A stretch of 64,000 nt of DNA from Pseudomonas rhizophila. Lineage in GTDB: Bacteria > Pseudomonadota > Gammaproteobacteria > Pseudomonadales > Pseudomonadaceae. The notes under the pieces are model-generated. The model ran no database searches. It was not told the DNA's origin and saw only the letters and a program-made list of their open reading frames with translations. Positions 42,554-51,408 of this stretch are shown here, one piece after another; positions within the stretch are counted from its first letter, which is position 1; each line of letters starts with the position of its first letter. The stretch lies in the NCBI RefSeq assembly GCF_003033885.1, contig NZ_CP024081.1, positions 2,572,128-2,636,127 on the forward strand, read 5' to 3'. The position numbers were made by a program, and so were the translations under genes.

Positions 42554-42931
42554 TCAAAGCCCAACCTTCGGCGAACTCAACGAATCATTCCCCGTCACTG
42601 TAGCCGTGCTGGTCGCGGCCTCGGCGCTGGCTTTCATGCGGCTCAGCTCATCACCGGCCTGCTCGATGCGGGCACGGGCGTGGTGCAGGTTCTGACGATT
42701 CTTTTCCAGCAACGTCTTGGCCGAGCAGTGCCCGGTGATGCCGCGCGCCAGGGCCATGCCGCCGATCGCCAGTTGGGCCAAACCGATCACGCCTCCACGG
42801 CGCAAGCCCTTGCCCATCATCAGGACTCCGCCGGCCAATGAGCCAATGCGTTCCCAGCCATGCACGTTTTGCGGCGGATGAGATTGGAAAGGGGTGGTCT
42901 CAATCGGCTCGAACGGGTTGTTATCGCTCAT
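42554..42931 (-). CDS. DUF2892-family small membrane protein
   Basis: A 125-residue protein (start at 42931, MSDNNPFEPIETTPF; the upstream frame extension is unlikely). Its middle is a DUF2892-type unit: GWERIGSLAGGVLMMGKGL, a second hydrophobic segment and ITGHCSAKTLLEK, matching the G-x-C family end. The C-terminal 40 residues (ARARIEQAGDELSRMKASAEA) are predicted helix/coiled coil. Likely an inner-membrane protein; function unknown. Convergent with the M61-like gene. Confidence 0.75.
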   Translation of the reverse strand: MSDNNPFEPIETTPFQSHPPQNVHGWERIGSLAGGVLMMGKGLRRGGVIGLAQLAIGGMALARGITGHCSAKTLLEKNRQNLHHARARIEQAGDELSRMKASAEAATSTATVTGNDSLSSPKVGL

Positions 42932-43007
42932 GATCTGTCTCCGGTGTGGGGTTGGTATAAAACTGACTGCCCGAGCGATTCCCTTGTTCAATCCAATTGC
43001 GCACCGA

Positions 43008-43478
43008 TCAGCGGAATTGCGGCCCCGAACGGGTGTTATTGCCTTTGGCCATGCGGTCGTACAACACGACATTGACCGTGGCCGCCAGGTTCATGCAACC
43101 GGTGGTGGGGATGTACACCACGTCTTCGCACCAGTCACGGATGTCTTTATCCAGCGAGCCATCTTCCGGGCCGAAGATATACAGCGCCCGGTCCGGGTGA
43201 GTGTATTCGGGCAAGGGACGAGCACCGTCGACCAGTTCCACGGCCACTGGCACACAGCCCAGGGGCAGGATTTTTTTCAGGTCATCGATGCCGATCAACG
43301 GGATGTCGTAGTGGACTTTCTTGGTGTCAGTGACGAAGTCCGCGGCGCGCTCATAGCGTTTGCCGGTGTAGAACACCGATGCCACGCCGTAGCAGCCGGC
43401 GGCGCGCATGACCGAACCGACGTTTTCCGGAGACTTGGGGTTGAACAGACCGATGCAGCTGTAGCGTTTGTTGGCCAC
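43008..43478 (-). CDS. SpoU/TrmH-family RNA 2'-O-methyltransferase
   Basis: A 156-residue SPOUT methyltransferase. The three conserved motifs are visible: NPKSPENVGSVMRAAGCYG (motif 1, with catalytic Asn/Arg), YIFGPEDGSLDKDI (motif 2) and YIPTTGCMNLAATVNVVLYD (motif 3, knot). Length suits a minimal SPOUT core like TrmL rather than TrmH with extensions. The RNA target cannot be read from sequence. A REP lies just upstream. Confidence 0.9.
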   Translation of the reverse strand: MANKRYSCIGLFNPKSPENVGSVMRAAGCYGVASVFYTGKRYERAADFVTDTKKVHYDIPLIGIDDLKKILPLGCVPVAVELVDGARPLPEYTHPDRALYIFGPEDGSLDKDIRDWCEDVVYIPTTGCMNLAATVNVVLYDRMAKGNNTRSGPQFR

Positions 43479-43565
43479 GGGCGGGGTGCCTTTGGGGAAA
43501 AGGCGCGATTATACGGGGAATGTCCGGGCTGGGCTCGGTTCTGGTGATGTATTGCTCTGAAGATC

Positions 43566-43706
43566 GCCATCGCGAGCAGGCTCGCTCCCACAGTGGATTC
43601 GTGTTGTTCGCAAAATCCTGTGGGAGCAAAGCTTGCTCGCGAAACAGCCGGCTCGGTTTCTGAAAGACCGCATCGGCTTCATTGCGGGCAAGCCTTGCTC
43701 CCACAT
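43566..43706 (+). repeat. REP cluster: one REP arm plus a GCAAAGC-subtype REPIN
   Basis: Three REP units in 141 bp: an inverted TGTGGGAGCGAGCCTGCTCG at the left, then an 88-bp REPIN of a second subtype (43619-43706) with arms TGTGGGAGCAAAGCTTGCTC and GCAAGCCTTGCTCCCACA. The second part resembles the element at 63119-63196 along its whole length, including the centre. Confidence 0.9.
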
Positions 43707-43730
43707 AAATCCTCTCGCCACAATGGCTGG

Positions 43731-44105
43731 CTACTCGTCCTTTTTCATCAACCCGGCCAGTGCGGCGAACGGGTTGTGGGTCGCCTTGGCGATTTTCGGG
43801 GTGCTCAGGGAGCCGTCGCCGAAATATTGCTGGTCGGTGTAACGCGAGTGTTCGTTGTCGTGGCAGTACAGGCACAGCAGTTCCCAGTTGGAACCGTCCT
43901 GCGGGTTGTTGTCATGGTTGTGGTCGCGGTGGTGAACGGTCAGTTCACTCAGGCGCTTGCCGGAAAACTCACGGGCGCAGCGGCCACAGACGTGGGGGTA
44001 CATTTTCAGGGCTTTGTCGCGGTAACCCATTTCCCGGTCACGCTGGGCATCGGCGAGGATGCGATCCAGCTTGGCGGTGTTGGACGGTGGCGTTGACGAA
44101 CTCAT
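43731..44105 (-). CDS. yajD: YajD-family HNH nuclease
   Basis: A 124-residue protein with a McrA/5-methylcytosine-type HNH domain: CGRCAREF, then SELTVHHRDHNHDNNPQDGSN and LLCLYCHDNEHSR. The two CxxC pairs bind structural zinc and HHRDHNHDN supplies the H-N-H centre. Same length and layout as E. coli YajD. Physiological role unknown. It ends close to the REP cluster and sits 48 bp after the spermidine-synthase-like gene on the same strand. Confidence 0.92.
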   Translation of the reverse strand: MSSSTPPSNTAKLDRILADAQRDREMGYRDKALKMYPHVCGRCAREFSGKRLSELTVHHRDHNHDNNPQDGSNWELLCLYCHDNEHSRYTDQQYFGDGSLSTPKIAKATHNPFAALAGLMKKDE

Positions 44106-44153
44106 GGGTTCACCTTTGTAAAAAAGACTGATGACGGTTGAACAGAGTTTAGC

Positions 44154-44840
44154 TCAGCCCTTGAGCTTCTCGGCAATCCAGATGGTGTGGCGGGTGCCTT
44201 TGTTGCCGTGGGCGAAGACTTGCACCTCTTCGGCCTTGAAGCCGGCCTTTTTCAGTTTGTCGGAAAACTGCCGGTCGGCGCTGGCCGACCATACTGCCAG
44301 CACACCCTTGGACCGCAGGGCCTTGGCGCAGGCGGCCAGGCCGCCAGCTGAATACAGCCAGCTGTTGGCTTTCTGCGTCAGGCCTTCGGGGCCGTTGTCG
44401 ACGTCCAGCATGATGGCGTCGAAGCCCTGGGGTTCGGCTTGCAGCACCTTGGCCACATCTTCCATGCGGATTACGGTACGCGGGTCCGACAGTGGGCGAC
44501 CGGCCTTTTCGCCCAAAGGGCCACGGTTCCACTCCACCACGCCGGGCACCAGTTCGGCCACCACCACTTCGGCATTTTTGCCCAGGTGCTTGAGGGCCGA
44601 GGCCAGCGTGAAACCCATGCCGAGGCCACCGATCAGTACGCGCGAGCCGGGACGCCCGGCCACCTTGCGGCAAGGGATCTCTGCCAGGGCGTCTTCGGAG
44701 CCATGCATGCGCGTATTCATCAACTGCCCACCGTCACCGCCCTGGATCTTGATGACGAAGTCGTCGCCGTACTCGAACAGGCACAGGGCACCGCCGTTGT
44801 CAGGGATGGGGGTGGTGTCCAGTAGAACGAAACGTTTCAT
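44154..44840 (-). CDS. Spermidine synthase-like methyltransferase-fold protein
   Basis: A 228-residue protein of the SpeE-like superfamily without the N-terminal tetramerisation domain. Start at 44840 (MKRFVLLDTTPIPDNGGALCL). Motif I is VLIGGLGMGFTLASALKHLG, followed by VVVAELVPGVVEWNRGPLG and FDAIMLDVDNGPEGLTQ, where the Asp-Val-Asp region replaces the catalytic Asp-x-x-D of true aminopropyltransferases. Whether it binds decarboxylated or ordinary SAM is unclear; true polyamine synthesis is not implied. Confidence 0.8.
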   Translation of the reverse strand: MKRFVLLDTTPIPDNGGALCLFEYGDDFVIKIQGGDGGQLMNTRMHGSEDALAEIPCRKVAGRPGSRVLIGGLGMGFTLASALKHLGKNAEVVVAELVPGVVEWNRGPLGEKAGRPLSDPRTVIRMEDVAKVLQAEPQGFDAIMLDVDNGPEGLTQKANSWLYSAGGLAACAKALRSKGVLAVWSASADRQFSDKLKKAGFKAEEVQVFAHGNKGTRHTIWIAEKLKG

Positions 44841-44918
44841 GGATGTCTCATGCAAAGGAAGGGCGAAGCGGCGCGGTAAGGACTAGCCTGAAGACAGACA
44901 ATCGCCACGGAGCCATTG

Positions 44919-45203
44919 ATGAAGCGCACCATTCTAACGGCCATTGCCCTGGCAGCGCTCTCGATAAGTTGGGTGCAGGCCCAGCAGCCCACGATTCCGG
45001 TGAGCCCACCGAGCATTCCTGGTTCGCCCGGCACCCCCACACCGATGCCATACCCGCCGGTCACGCCCAGCGGCGTACCCACGCCCAGCCCCGGAAGCGG
45101 ACCGCCGTTGCTGCCGCCAATCGAAATGCCCAAGCCGCCCAAGGACCAGCCGATACCAGGGATGGAGCCAAAACCACCGAAGGCCAAGTCGCCGGGGGGG
45201 TAG
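44919..45203 (+). CDS. Secreted proline-rich small protein
   Basis: A 94-residue protein with a clear signal peptide (MKRTILTAIALAALSISWVQA) and a mature part made almost wholly of Pro, Ser, Gly and Thr, with only a few charged residues at the C-terminus (PKPPKDQPIPGMEPKPPKAKSPGG split by prolines). A CGGAG ribosome-binding site is 6 bases upstream. Such periplasmic or secreted proline-rich peptides are expected to be disordered. I do not recognise a family. It is divergent from the spermidine-synthase-like gene and ends just before a REPIN. Confidence 0.7.
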   Translation: MKRTILTAIALAALSISWVQAQQPTIPVSPPSIPGSPGTPTPMPYPPVTPSGVPTPSPGSGPPLLPPIEMPKPPKDQPIPGMEPKPPKAKSPGG

Positions 45204-45244
45204 GCCCAATGCTTGTTAATGAGATCACTGAATGGCAAAAAACT

Positions 45245-45334
45245 TGTGGGAGCGAGCCTGCTCGCGATAGCGATAAACCAGTCAACATTGATGTTGGCTG
45301 ATCCGACGCTATCGCGAGCAGGCTCGCTCCCACA
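45245..45334 (+). repeat. REPIN, 90-bp standard form
   Basis: Same 90-bp layout as at 40499: arms TGTGGGAGCGAGCCTGCTCG, centre CCAGTCAACATTGATGTTGG with partial dyad symmetry. It lies between convergent genes (proline-rich protein and cNMP-binding protein) and could also serve as their shared terminator. Confidence 0.93.
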
Positions 45335-45362
45335 GGTTCTGCATTTCAACTGATAGAGCGAG

Positions 45363-45836
45363 TCAGACCTGCTGCGACAACAACTGCCCATCGGCCATGC
45401 GCAGGCGCTTGGACAGGGAAACGGCGAGGGCGCGGATGATCTTGGCGGCGATCTTCGGTGCATCGTTGAGCATTTTTTCCAGGGAATCCTTGCCCAGGTT
45501 CAGCAATTGGCAATCACTGGCGGCGATGCAACTGGCCGAGCGCCGTTCTCCGTCCAGCACCGCCATTTCCCCGAATGCCCGGCCGCTGCGCAGCGTGGCG
45601 ATGGTGACGGGTTGACCGTCGGGGCCGGTTTTCTGCACGGCCACTTGCCCTGAATGGATGATGCACATGAAGCTGCCGGCATCGCCCTCGCGGAAAATCG
45701 CTTCCCCTTGGGCAATGGCGCTGATGCTGAAGTAGCCCGACGCCGCGGCGAAGTCGACAGGCTGCAACTGGTCGAACAGGCCGCAGTCCATCAGCCAGTC
45801 GCGGATTTCGTTGTTCAGTAAGGTCGGTTCTGACAT
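45363..45836 (-). CDS. Cyclic nucleotide-binding domain protein
   Basis: A 157-residue protein that is essentially one CRP-type cNMP-binding domain (start at 45836, MSEPTLLNNEIRDWLMDCGLF). The phosphate-binding cassette region reads RAFGEMAVLDGERRSASCIA, with the R-x-x-A/S pattern of ligand-binding members, and the beta-roll GEAIFREGDAGSFMCIIHSG precedes it. No DNA-binding domain follows, so it probably acts by protein contact rather than as a transcription factor. Upstream is a REP unit. Confidence 0.87.
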   Translation of the reverse strand: MSEPTLLNNEIRDWLMDCGLFDQLQPVDFAAASGYFSISAIAQGEAIFREGDAGSFMCIIHSGQVAVQKTGPDGQPVTIATLRSGRAFGEMAVLDGERRSASCIAASDCQLLNLGKDSLEKMLNDAPKIAAKIIRALAVSLSKRLRMADGQLLSQQV

Positions 45837-45900
45837 GTCGTCACGGTCTTTTTCTTGTGTCTGGGGCGGTTGCAAGGGTTTGGATGTAAGGCGATTCCTT

Positions 45901-45926
45901 TGTGGGAGCAAGGCTTGCTCCCACAT
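45901..45926 (+). repeat. Single REP unit
   Basis: TGTGGGAGCAAGGCTTGCTC followed by CCACAT: one self-complementary unit of the GCAAGGC subtype, between the cNMP-binding gene and the oligopeptidase gene. Confidence 0.85.
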
Positions 45927-45986
45927 TGGGTGGTGGTATCAGAGCCCTGCGCATGCAGCTAAGACCCGGCCATCCGACGGAGTTCC

Positions 45987-48041
45987 TCAGACCAACCCCA
46001 AAACCTTCAAAACAAATGCATATTCGAGGGCTACGTCACGTAACCCCTGGTAGCGCCCGCTCATTCCGCCGTGGCCGGCGCCCAGTTCGGTCTTGAGCAG
46101 CAAGGGGTTGTCATCGGTCTTGGTGGCGCGCAATTTCGCCACCCATTTGGCTGCTTCCCAATACTGCACGCGGCTGTCGTTGTAACCGGCGATCACCAGC
46201 AGCGCCGGGTACGCCTGGGCGCTGACGTTTTCGTACGGGGCATAGGCCCTGATCCGATCATAGACGGCGGGCTCCTCGGGATTGCCCCACTCGTCGTATT
46301 CGGTGACGGTCAGCGGCAAGTCCGGGTCGAGCATGGTGTTAAGCACATCGACGAACGGCACTTCGGCAATCGCGACCTTGAACAGATCCGGGCGTTGATT
46401 GAGCACCGCACCGATCAGCAAGCCACCGGCACTGCCGCCGCTGATCGCCAGTTGATCGGCGCGGGTGACGCCATTGGCGATCAAATGCTCGGCGCAGGCG
46501 ATGAAGTCGCTGAAGGTGTTGTGTTTGTGCTCCTGCTTGCCGGCGCGATACCAGGCTTCCCCCAGCTCACCGCCACCACGCACATGGGCAATGGCAAACG
46601 CCACGCCGCGATCGAGCAGGCTCAGCCGCCCATGGGAAAACCACGGATCGAGGCTCTCGCCATAGGCGCCGTAGCCATACAGGTACAGCGGCACCGGCTG
46701 GCCGAGGGCCTGGCGCTTGACCACCAGGCTGATGGGCACCTGCGTGCCGTCCGGTGCGGTCGCCCACAGCCGCTGGCTCACGTAGTCATCGGCATCGAAT
46801 GGACCCAGGACCGGGGTTTGCTTGAGTACGACCTGTTCGCCGCTGGCCAGGTCCAGCTGGCGAATCTGTGCCGGACGGTTCAGCGCCTCGTAGCGCAAGC
46901 GAATGCGGGGGCTGACGAACTCCAGGCTGTTCTGCACATGCAGGCTGTAGGCCGCGTCCGGCAGTTGCACCCGATACGCCGGCAAACCCTGTGGGTGAAC
47001 TTCGATGATGGGCAGGCCGCCTTCACGCAGGCTCAGGGTCATGGCGCTGGCGTTCAGGCTCAGGCCGTCGATCATCACCGTGTCGCTGTGGGGGATCAGG
47101 TTCTGCCAATCGGCCTCGGTCGGCGCCAGGCCCGTGTCGGCAGCCTGGTACAGCGCGAAGTTGATCCCGTCGCGGTTACTGCGGATCAACCAGCTCCACT
47201 GACCGTCGAGCAAACCATGGTCGACGTCGTATTCATGGTTTTCCACCCGTGGCGCCAGGCAGGTGAAAGGCTGGTCTGGCTGGGTGGCGTCCAGGACCCA
47301 GACTTCACTGGTGGTTTTGCTGCCCAGGGACAGGATCAACTGTTTTTCCGAGCTCGAACGGTAGCAATGCAGGAAAAAACGTCCGTCCGGCTCATGGAAC
47401 ACTTCTTCGGCCGCCGTTCCGTCCAGGCGATAGCGCCACAGTTTGTGCGGGCGATGGGTGTCATCCAGCTCACCAAAGAACAGCGTCAGGCTGTCATTGG
47501 CCCAGGTCATGCTGCCGTCGCAATCCTCAAAGGACAGTTCACTGACTTTGTCATTGGCCAGCTCTTTGACGAACAGGGTGTAAATCTCGTCGCCAGTGGT
47601 GTCCAGGCTGTAAGCCAGACGCTGGTGGTCGGGGCTGATGCTGAAGGCACCCAGGGAAAAGAAACCGCCGCCAGCCAGCACGTTAGGGTCCAGCAACAAT
47701 TGCTCGCGGCTTTCATCCACCGTCAGGCTGTCGTCCACCGGACGCGGGCAGCGGTAGTGACGTGGGTATTCGTCCCCGGCCGTGGTGCGGGTGTAATACA
47801 GGTACGGACCCCAAGGCGAAGGCAGGGACAGATCCGTCTCCAGGATCCGGCCCTTGATTTCCTGGAACAGGGTTTCGCGCAGTTCGGCCTGGTCAGCCAG
47901 TTGCGCGTCCTGATAGCTGTTTTCAGCCTTGAGGTAGTCGAGCACGGCGTCGGTGTCGCGCTCCTGCAGCCAGGCGTAGGGATCAACACCGGGGTCCCTG
48001 CGGGCAATCGGGGCGTTGCAAACGTGGGCAGATAGGGGCAT
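45987..48041 (-). CDS. ptrB: Oligopeptidase B (S9 prolyl oligopeptidase family)
   Basis: A 684-residue cytoplasmic serine peptidase that cleaves short peptides after basic residues. A seven-bladed beta-propeller forms the N-terminal 400 residues (start MPLSAHVCNAPIARRDPGVDPY, then DAYAWLQ-type) and the C-terminal alpha/beta hydrolase carries the nucleophile motif GGSAGG, the acid in AGYNDSRVQYWE and the catalytic His in GAGHGGMSGRYQ. Tyrosine and acidic residues near the hydrolase typical of PtrB support this over prolyl oligopeptidase. A large antisense open frame covers the gene and is a codon-usage shadow. Confidence 0.93.
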   Translation of the reverse strand: MPLSAHVCNAPIARRDPGVDPYAWLQERDTDAVLDYLKAENSYQDAQLADQAELRETLFQEIKGRILETDLSLPSPWGPYLYYTRTTAGDEYPRHYRCPRPVDDSLTVDESREQLLLDPNVLAGGGFFSLGAFSISPDHQRLAYSLDTTGDEIYTLFVKELANDKVSELSFEDCDGSMTWANDSLTLFFGELDDTHRPHKLWRYRLDGTAAEEVFHEPDGRFFLHCYRSSSEKQLILSLGSKTTSEVWVLDATQPDQPFTCLAPRVENHEYDVDHGLLDGQWSWLIRSNRDGINFALYQAADTGLAPTEADWQNLIPHSDTVMIDGLSLNASAMTLSLREGGLPIIEVHPQGLPAYRVQLPDAAYSLHVQNSLEFVSPRIRLRYEALNRPAQIRQLDLASGEQVVLKQTPVLGPFDADDYVSQRLWATAPDGTQVPISLVVKRQALGQPVPLYLYGYGAYGESLDPWFSHGRLSLLDRGVAFAIAHVRGGGELGEAWYRAGKQEHKHNTFSDFIACAEHLIANGVTRADQLAISGGSAGGLLIGAVLNQRPDLFKVAIAEVPFVDVLNTMLDPDLPLTVTEYDEWGNPEEPAVYDRIRAYAPYENVSAQAYPALLVIAGYNDSRVQYWEAAKWVAKLRATKTDDNPLLLKTELGAGHGGMSGRYQGLRDVALEYAFVLKVLGLV

Positions 48042-48229
48042 GAAAGGCTCTCGAACGTTGTACGAAATAGGGACTGATGGCCGGTGTGGTTAGTTCGGTC
48101 AGCCACCTGCGGCGGCAGAAATTAACCGACAGATACTGCGGCACAGACCACTCGACAGACGCCGGGGCAGCCTGACGAGCGAAAAGCCGTTACTATAAGC
48201 GCCTATTTGCCTGCCTTGCCATGGACACC

Positions 48230-48718
48230 ATGACCGAGAACGACTATCTGATCGCCTGGGGCCTCTATGCCTTCGCCGCCCTGGGCTGCCTGCTGGTATG
48301 GATGCGCATGACCCGCTGGATCTGGCGCTGGTTGCGCGAGCCCCTGCGCCTGTTGATGGCGGTGTTGCTGTTCAGCCCCACTATCGTCGACCCCGTGAAG
48401 GAACAGGTTGCTCCGGCCCTGGCCATCGTTGCCCTGGACGTGCTGTTCAAGGTCGGCAACAACGCCTGGCGTGCGGTATCCGATCTGTTCATGTACGGCA
48501 TGATCGTCTTTGGTCTTTATTTGATCTTCGTGCTGATCCGCTTCCCCATCGAGCGTGCAGCCAGCGCTCGCAAGGAAAAAGCCGCTGCCGCCAAAGCCGC
48601 CGCCGCTGCCGATGAACTACAGGATGAGCAGCCGTTCGGCGTGGCGGGTGATGACCGTTACGGTCGCCCGCCAGTACCGAGCAACCCTCAGCGTTCGCGC
48701 ATCGAACCGCGGCTGTAG
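48230..48718 (+). CDS. Conserved hypothetical inner-membrane protein
   Basis: A 162-residue protein (start MTENDYLIAWGLYAFAALG; an ATG three codons upstream is also possible). Three transmembrane segments (about 6-24, 36-55 and 87-107) are followed by an alanine/lysine-rich helix (ARKEKAAAAKAAAAADE) and a proline-containing cytoplasmic tail. The family is conserved in pseudomonads next to the oligopeptidase and class II amidotransferase genes but has no known function; no clear ribosome-binding site decides the start. Confidence 0.7.
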   Translation: MTENDYLIAWGLYAFAALGCLLVWMRMTRWIWRWLREPLRLLMAVLLFSPTIVDPVKEQVAPALAIVALDVLFKVGNNAWRAVSDLFMYGMIVFGLYLIFVLIRFPIERAASARKEKAAAAKAAAAADELQDEQPFGVAGDDRYGRPPVPSNPQRSRIEPRL

Positions 48719-48751
48719 CCAGGCTTGTCCCATTGAAGCGAGGGTCCGAGC

Positions 48752-49528
48752 ATGTGTGAGTTACTGGGCATGAGCGCCAACGTGCCGACCGATATCGTGT
48801 TCAGCTTCACCGGGCTGATGCAGCGTGGCGGCAAGACCGGACCGCACCGGGACGGCTGGGGCATTGCCTTCTATGAAGGTCGTGGCCTGCGCCTGTTCCA
48901 GGACCCGGCCGCCAGCAGCGAGTCGGAAGTGGCGAACCTGGTGCAGCGCTATCCCATCAAGAGCGAAGTGGTGATCGGGCACATTCGCCAGGCCAATGTC
49001 GGCAAGGTCTGCCTGTCCAACACCCACCCGTTCGTACGTGAGTTGTGGGGCCGCAACTGGTGCTTCGCTCACAATGGCCAACTCGCCGATTTCCAGCCGG
49101 GCGCAAGCTTCTATCGTCCGGTGGGCGATACCGACAGCGAGGCGGCGTTCTGCGATTTGCTCAATCGCGTGCGCCAGGCGTTCCCGGAACCGGTGGAGGT
49201 GGAGCAACTGTTGCCGTCGTTGATCCAGGCCTGCACCGAATACCGCAGCAAGGGCGTGTTCAATTGCATGCTCAGCGATGGTGACTGGCTGTTCTGCTTT
49301 TGCTCGACCAAACTGGTCCAGATCACCCGTCGCGCGCCGTTCGGCCCGGCGCGGCTCAAGGATGTGGACGTGATCGTGGATTTCCACGCCGAAACCACGC
49401 CCAATGACGTGGTCACGGTAATTGCCACCGAACCCTTGACTGAAAACGAAACCTGGACCCGCTACGAACCGGGCCAATGGAGCCTGTGGCGGCGCGGCGA
49501 ATGCGTCAGCCATGGCCAGACCGAATAA
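48752..49528 (+). CDS. Class II glutamine amidotransferase (YafJ-like)
   Basis: A 258-residue N-terminal-nucleophile hydrolase. After removal of Met1 the Cys2 ([14 protein letters not shown]) is the predicted nucleophile; [14 protein letters not shown] and [20 protein letters not shown] are conserved glutaminase signatures, and [13 protein letters not shown] supplies the oxyanion Asn/Gly. No synthase domain is attached, as in YafJ. It is followed by the DUF2937 gene after 13 bp, so the two are probably cotranscribed. Acceptor substrate unknown. Confidence 0.91.
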   Translation: MCELLGMSANVPTDIVFSFTGLMQRGGKTGPHRDGWGIAFYEGRGLRLFQDPAASSESEVANLVQRYPIKSEVVIGHIRQANVGKVCLSNTHPFVRELWGRNWCFAHNGQLADFQPGASFYRPVGDTDSEAAFCDLLNRVRQAFPEPVEVEQLLPSLIQACTEYRSKGVFNCMLSDGDWLFCFCSTKLVQITRRAPFGPARLKDVDVIVDFHAETTPNDVVTVIATEPLTENETWTRYEPGQWSLWRRGECVSHGQTE

Positions 49529-49541
49529 GGACTTCACGATT

Positions 49542-50084
49542 ATGTTGCTCAGTTATCTACGGCTGGTGTTGTTCGCGGTAGGCCTGTTGGTGGGGGTGCA
49601 GGTGCCCGGTTTCATCAGCGATTACGCCAAGCGGGTCGAGGCGCACCTGATCGAAGCGCAGACCGGACTGAAAGGCTTCCAGGGCACCGCCAACCAGTTT
49701 TTCAAGGGCGACATGCAAGCGCTGGTGGCTCACTACCGTGCCAGCGAAGACCCGATCTTTCGCAGTGATGCTGACAGCCTGAACACCTTGCTCGTCCGTC
49801 AGCAGGCGTTGGACAAGCAATTCCAGGCGATGCAGGGGCCGTGGTACATCCGTTTGCTGCAAGTGGCACTGGCCGCTGACCCGGAAATTCGCAAGGAAAC
49901 CTGGAACGGCTACAGCTACCAGATTCTCCTGACCCCCGAAGCGATGATCTGGGGCCTCAGTGGCGCCATGTTGCTGTCGTTTGGCCTGGAGTGCCTGTTC
50001 CGCCTGATCGACTGGGTGGTGCTGGGCGGCAGGCGTCTGCGCCAGAGCCGACCGATTGAAGAGCGCGATTTGCGCGGGCTGTAA
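49542..50084 (+). CDS. DUF2937 family membrane protein
   Basis: A 180-residue protein with N-terminal (about 2-22) and C-terminal (about 135-160) transmembrane helices around a periplasmic helical stretch (FISDYAKRVEAHLIEAQTG). Start at 49542 (MLLSYLRLVLFAVGLLVGV) after AAGGA is preferred over an upstream in-frame codon inside the amidotransferase gene. The DUF2937 family is largely pseudomonad/gammaproteobacterial and unstudied. It shares an operon with the class II amidotransferase gene. Confidence 0.8.
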   Translation: MLLSYLRLVLFAVGLLVGVQVPGFISDYAKRVEAHLIEAQTGLKGFQGTANQFFKGDMQALVAHYRASEDPIFRSDADSLNTLLVRQQALDKQFQAMQGPWYIRLLQVALAADPEIRKETWNGYSYQILLTPEAMIWGLSGAMLLSFGLECLFRLIDWVVLGGRRLRQSRPIEERDLRGL

Positions 50085-50104
50085 CATCGCTCGGAGGCTG
50101 AAAG

Positions 50105-50169
50105 CATCGCGAGCAGGCTCGCTCCCACATTGGACTCGAGACCCTGCGGGAGCGAGCCTGCTCGCGATG
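50105..50169 (+). repeat. REPIN, short form
   Basis: A 65-bp inverted pair of TGTGGGAGCGAGCCTGCTCG-type units (right arm TGCGGGAGCG), with a very short centre. It lies between convergent genes, DUF2937 and the VWA protein. Confidence 0.85.
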
Positions 50170-50193
50170 AGGCCCTAAAGGGCGGAAAAAATC

Positions 50194-51372
50194 TTACTTG
50201 GAAAGAAACCGCATCCCTTCTTCCAGCCCTCGCAAGGTCAGCGGGAACATGTGGTCCTCCACCAGTTCGCGCACGATGTTGGTCGACGCGGTGTAGCCCC
50301 AGGTGTCCTTCGGGTATGGATTGATCCAGATGAGTTTCTTGTACTTCTCCATGAAGCGCTGCATCCAGACATACCCCGGTTCTTCGTTCCAATGCTCGAC
50401 GCTGCCGCCGGCCTGGGTGATTTCATACGGGGCCATGGCGGCGTCGCCGATGAAGATCACTTTGTAATCGGCGCCATACTTGTGCAGCAAGTCTTGGGTC
50501 GACGTGCGTTCGGAAGTGCGGCGCAGGTTGTTTTTCCACACTGATTCATAGACGAAGTTGTGGAAGTAGAAATACTCCAGGTGCTTGAACTCGGTCTTGC
50601 AGGCCGAGAACAGTTCTTCGCAGATTTTTACGTGGGCATCCATCGAGCCGCCGATGTCGAACAATAACAGCAACTTGACGGTGTTGCGTCGCTCCGGGCG
50701 CATCTGGATATTCAGAAGGCCGGCGTCCCGGGCGGTGTGGTCGATAGTGCCATCGATGTCCAGTTCTTCGGCGGCCCCCTGGCGGGCAAACTTGCGCAGG
50801 CGGCGCAGGGCGACCTTGATATTACGGGTGCCCAGTTCCACCTGGTCGTCCAGATTCTTGTACTCGCGCTGGTCCCAGACCTTTACGGCTTTGCCCTGGC
50901 GCTTGCCGGCGTCACCGACGCGGATGCCTTCGGGGTTGAAACCGCCGGAGCCGAACGGGCTGGTGCCGCCGGTGCCGATCCATTTGTTGCCGCCGGCATG
51001 GCGCTCCTTCTGTTCTTCCAGGCGTTTCTTGAATTCCTCGATCAGCTTGTCCAGGCCGCCCAGGGACTGGATCTGCGCCCGCTCTTCGTCGGTCAGCGAG
51101 CGCTCGAACTCCTTGCGCAGCCAGTCTTCGGGAATCAGCGCCTGGAGATGATCATCGAGTTTCTCCAGGCCATTGAAGTAGGCGGCGAACGCCCGGTCGA
51201 ATTTATCGAAATGCCGTTCATCCTTCACCAGGATCGCCCGGGACAGGTAATAGAACTCGTCCATGTCGGCGAAGATCACCCGCTGTTTCAGGGCGTTGAT
51301 CAGGTCCAGCAGTTCACGCACCGACACCGGCACCTTGGCGGCGCGCATTTCATTGAACAGGTTAAGCAGCAT
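50194..51372 (-). CDS. VWA domain protein (CoxE-like), partner of MoxR ATPase
   Basis: A 392-residue cytoplasmic protein with an N-terminal helical domain (MLLNLFNEMRAAKVPVSVREL) and a C-terminal von Willebrand A domain whose metal site is degenerate or unusual: LLLFDIGGSMDAHVKICEEL (DxGGS rather than DxSxS) and VIFIGDAAMAPYEI. It follows the MoxR gene by 36 bp on the same strand. MoxR-VWA pairs act as chaperones that remodel metalloenzymes or membrane complexes; the client here is unknown. Confidence 0.88.
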   Translation of the reverse strand: MLLNLFNEMRAAKVPVSVRELLDLINALKQRVIFADMDEFYYLSRAILVKDERHFDKFDRAFAAYFNGLEKLDDHLQALIPEDWLRKEFERSLTDEERAQIQSLGGLDKLIEEFKKRLEEQKERHAGGNKWIGTGGTSPFGSGGFNPEGIRVGDAGKRQGKAVKVWDQREYKNLDDQVELGTRNIKVALRRLRKFARQGAAEELDIDGTIDHTARDAGLLNIQMRPERRNTVKLLLLFDIGGSMDAHVKICEELFSACKTEFKHLEYFYFHNFVYESVWKNNLRRTSERTSTQDLLHKYGADYKVIFIGDAAMAPYEITQAGGSVEHWNEEPGYVWMQRFMEKYKKLIWINPYPKDTWGYTASTNIVRELVEDHMFPLTLRGLEEGMRFLSK

Positions 51373-51408
51373 GGCAATCGCCCTCGCTCTTGTTGAAACG
51401 AAGAGGGT

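Noticed and set aside
40499..45334. CRISPR array
   Set aside because: The recurrent sequences are inverted REPIN palindromes at scattered intergenic sites, not direct repeats with regular spacers, and no cas genes are present.
46071..48035. A 654-codon frame on the plus strand
   Set aside because: It is antisense to oligopeptidase B, whose catalytic motifs are intact. Codon bias in GC-rich DNA explains the long frame.
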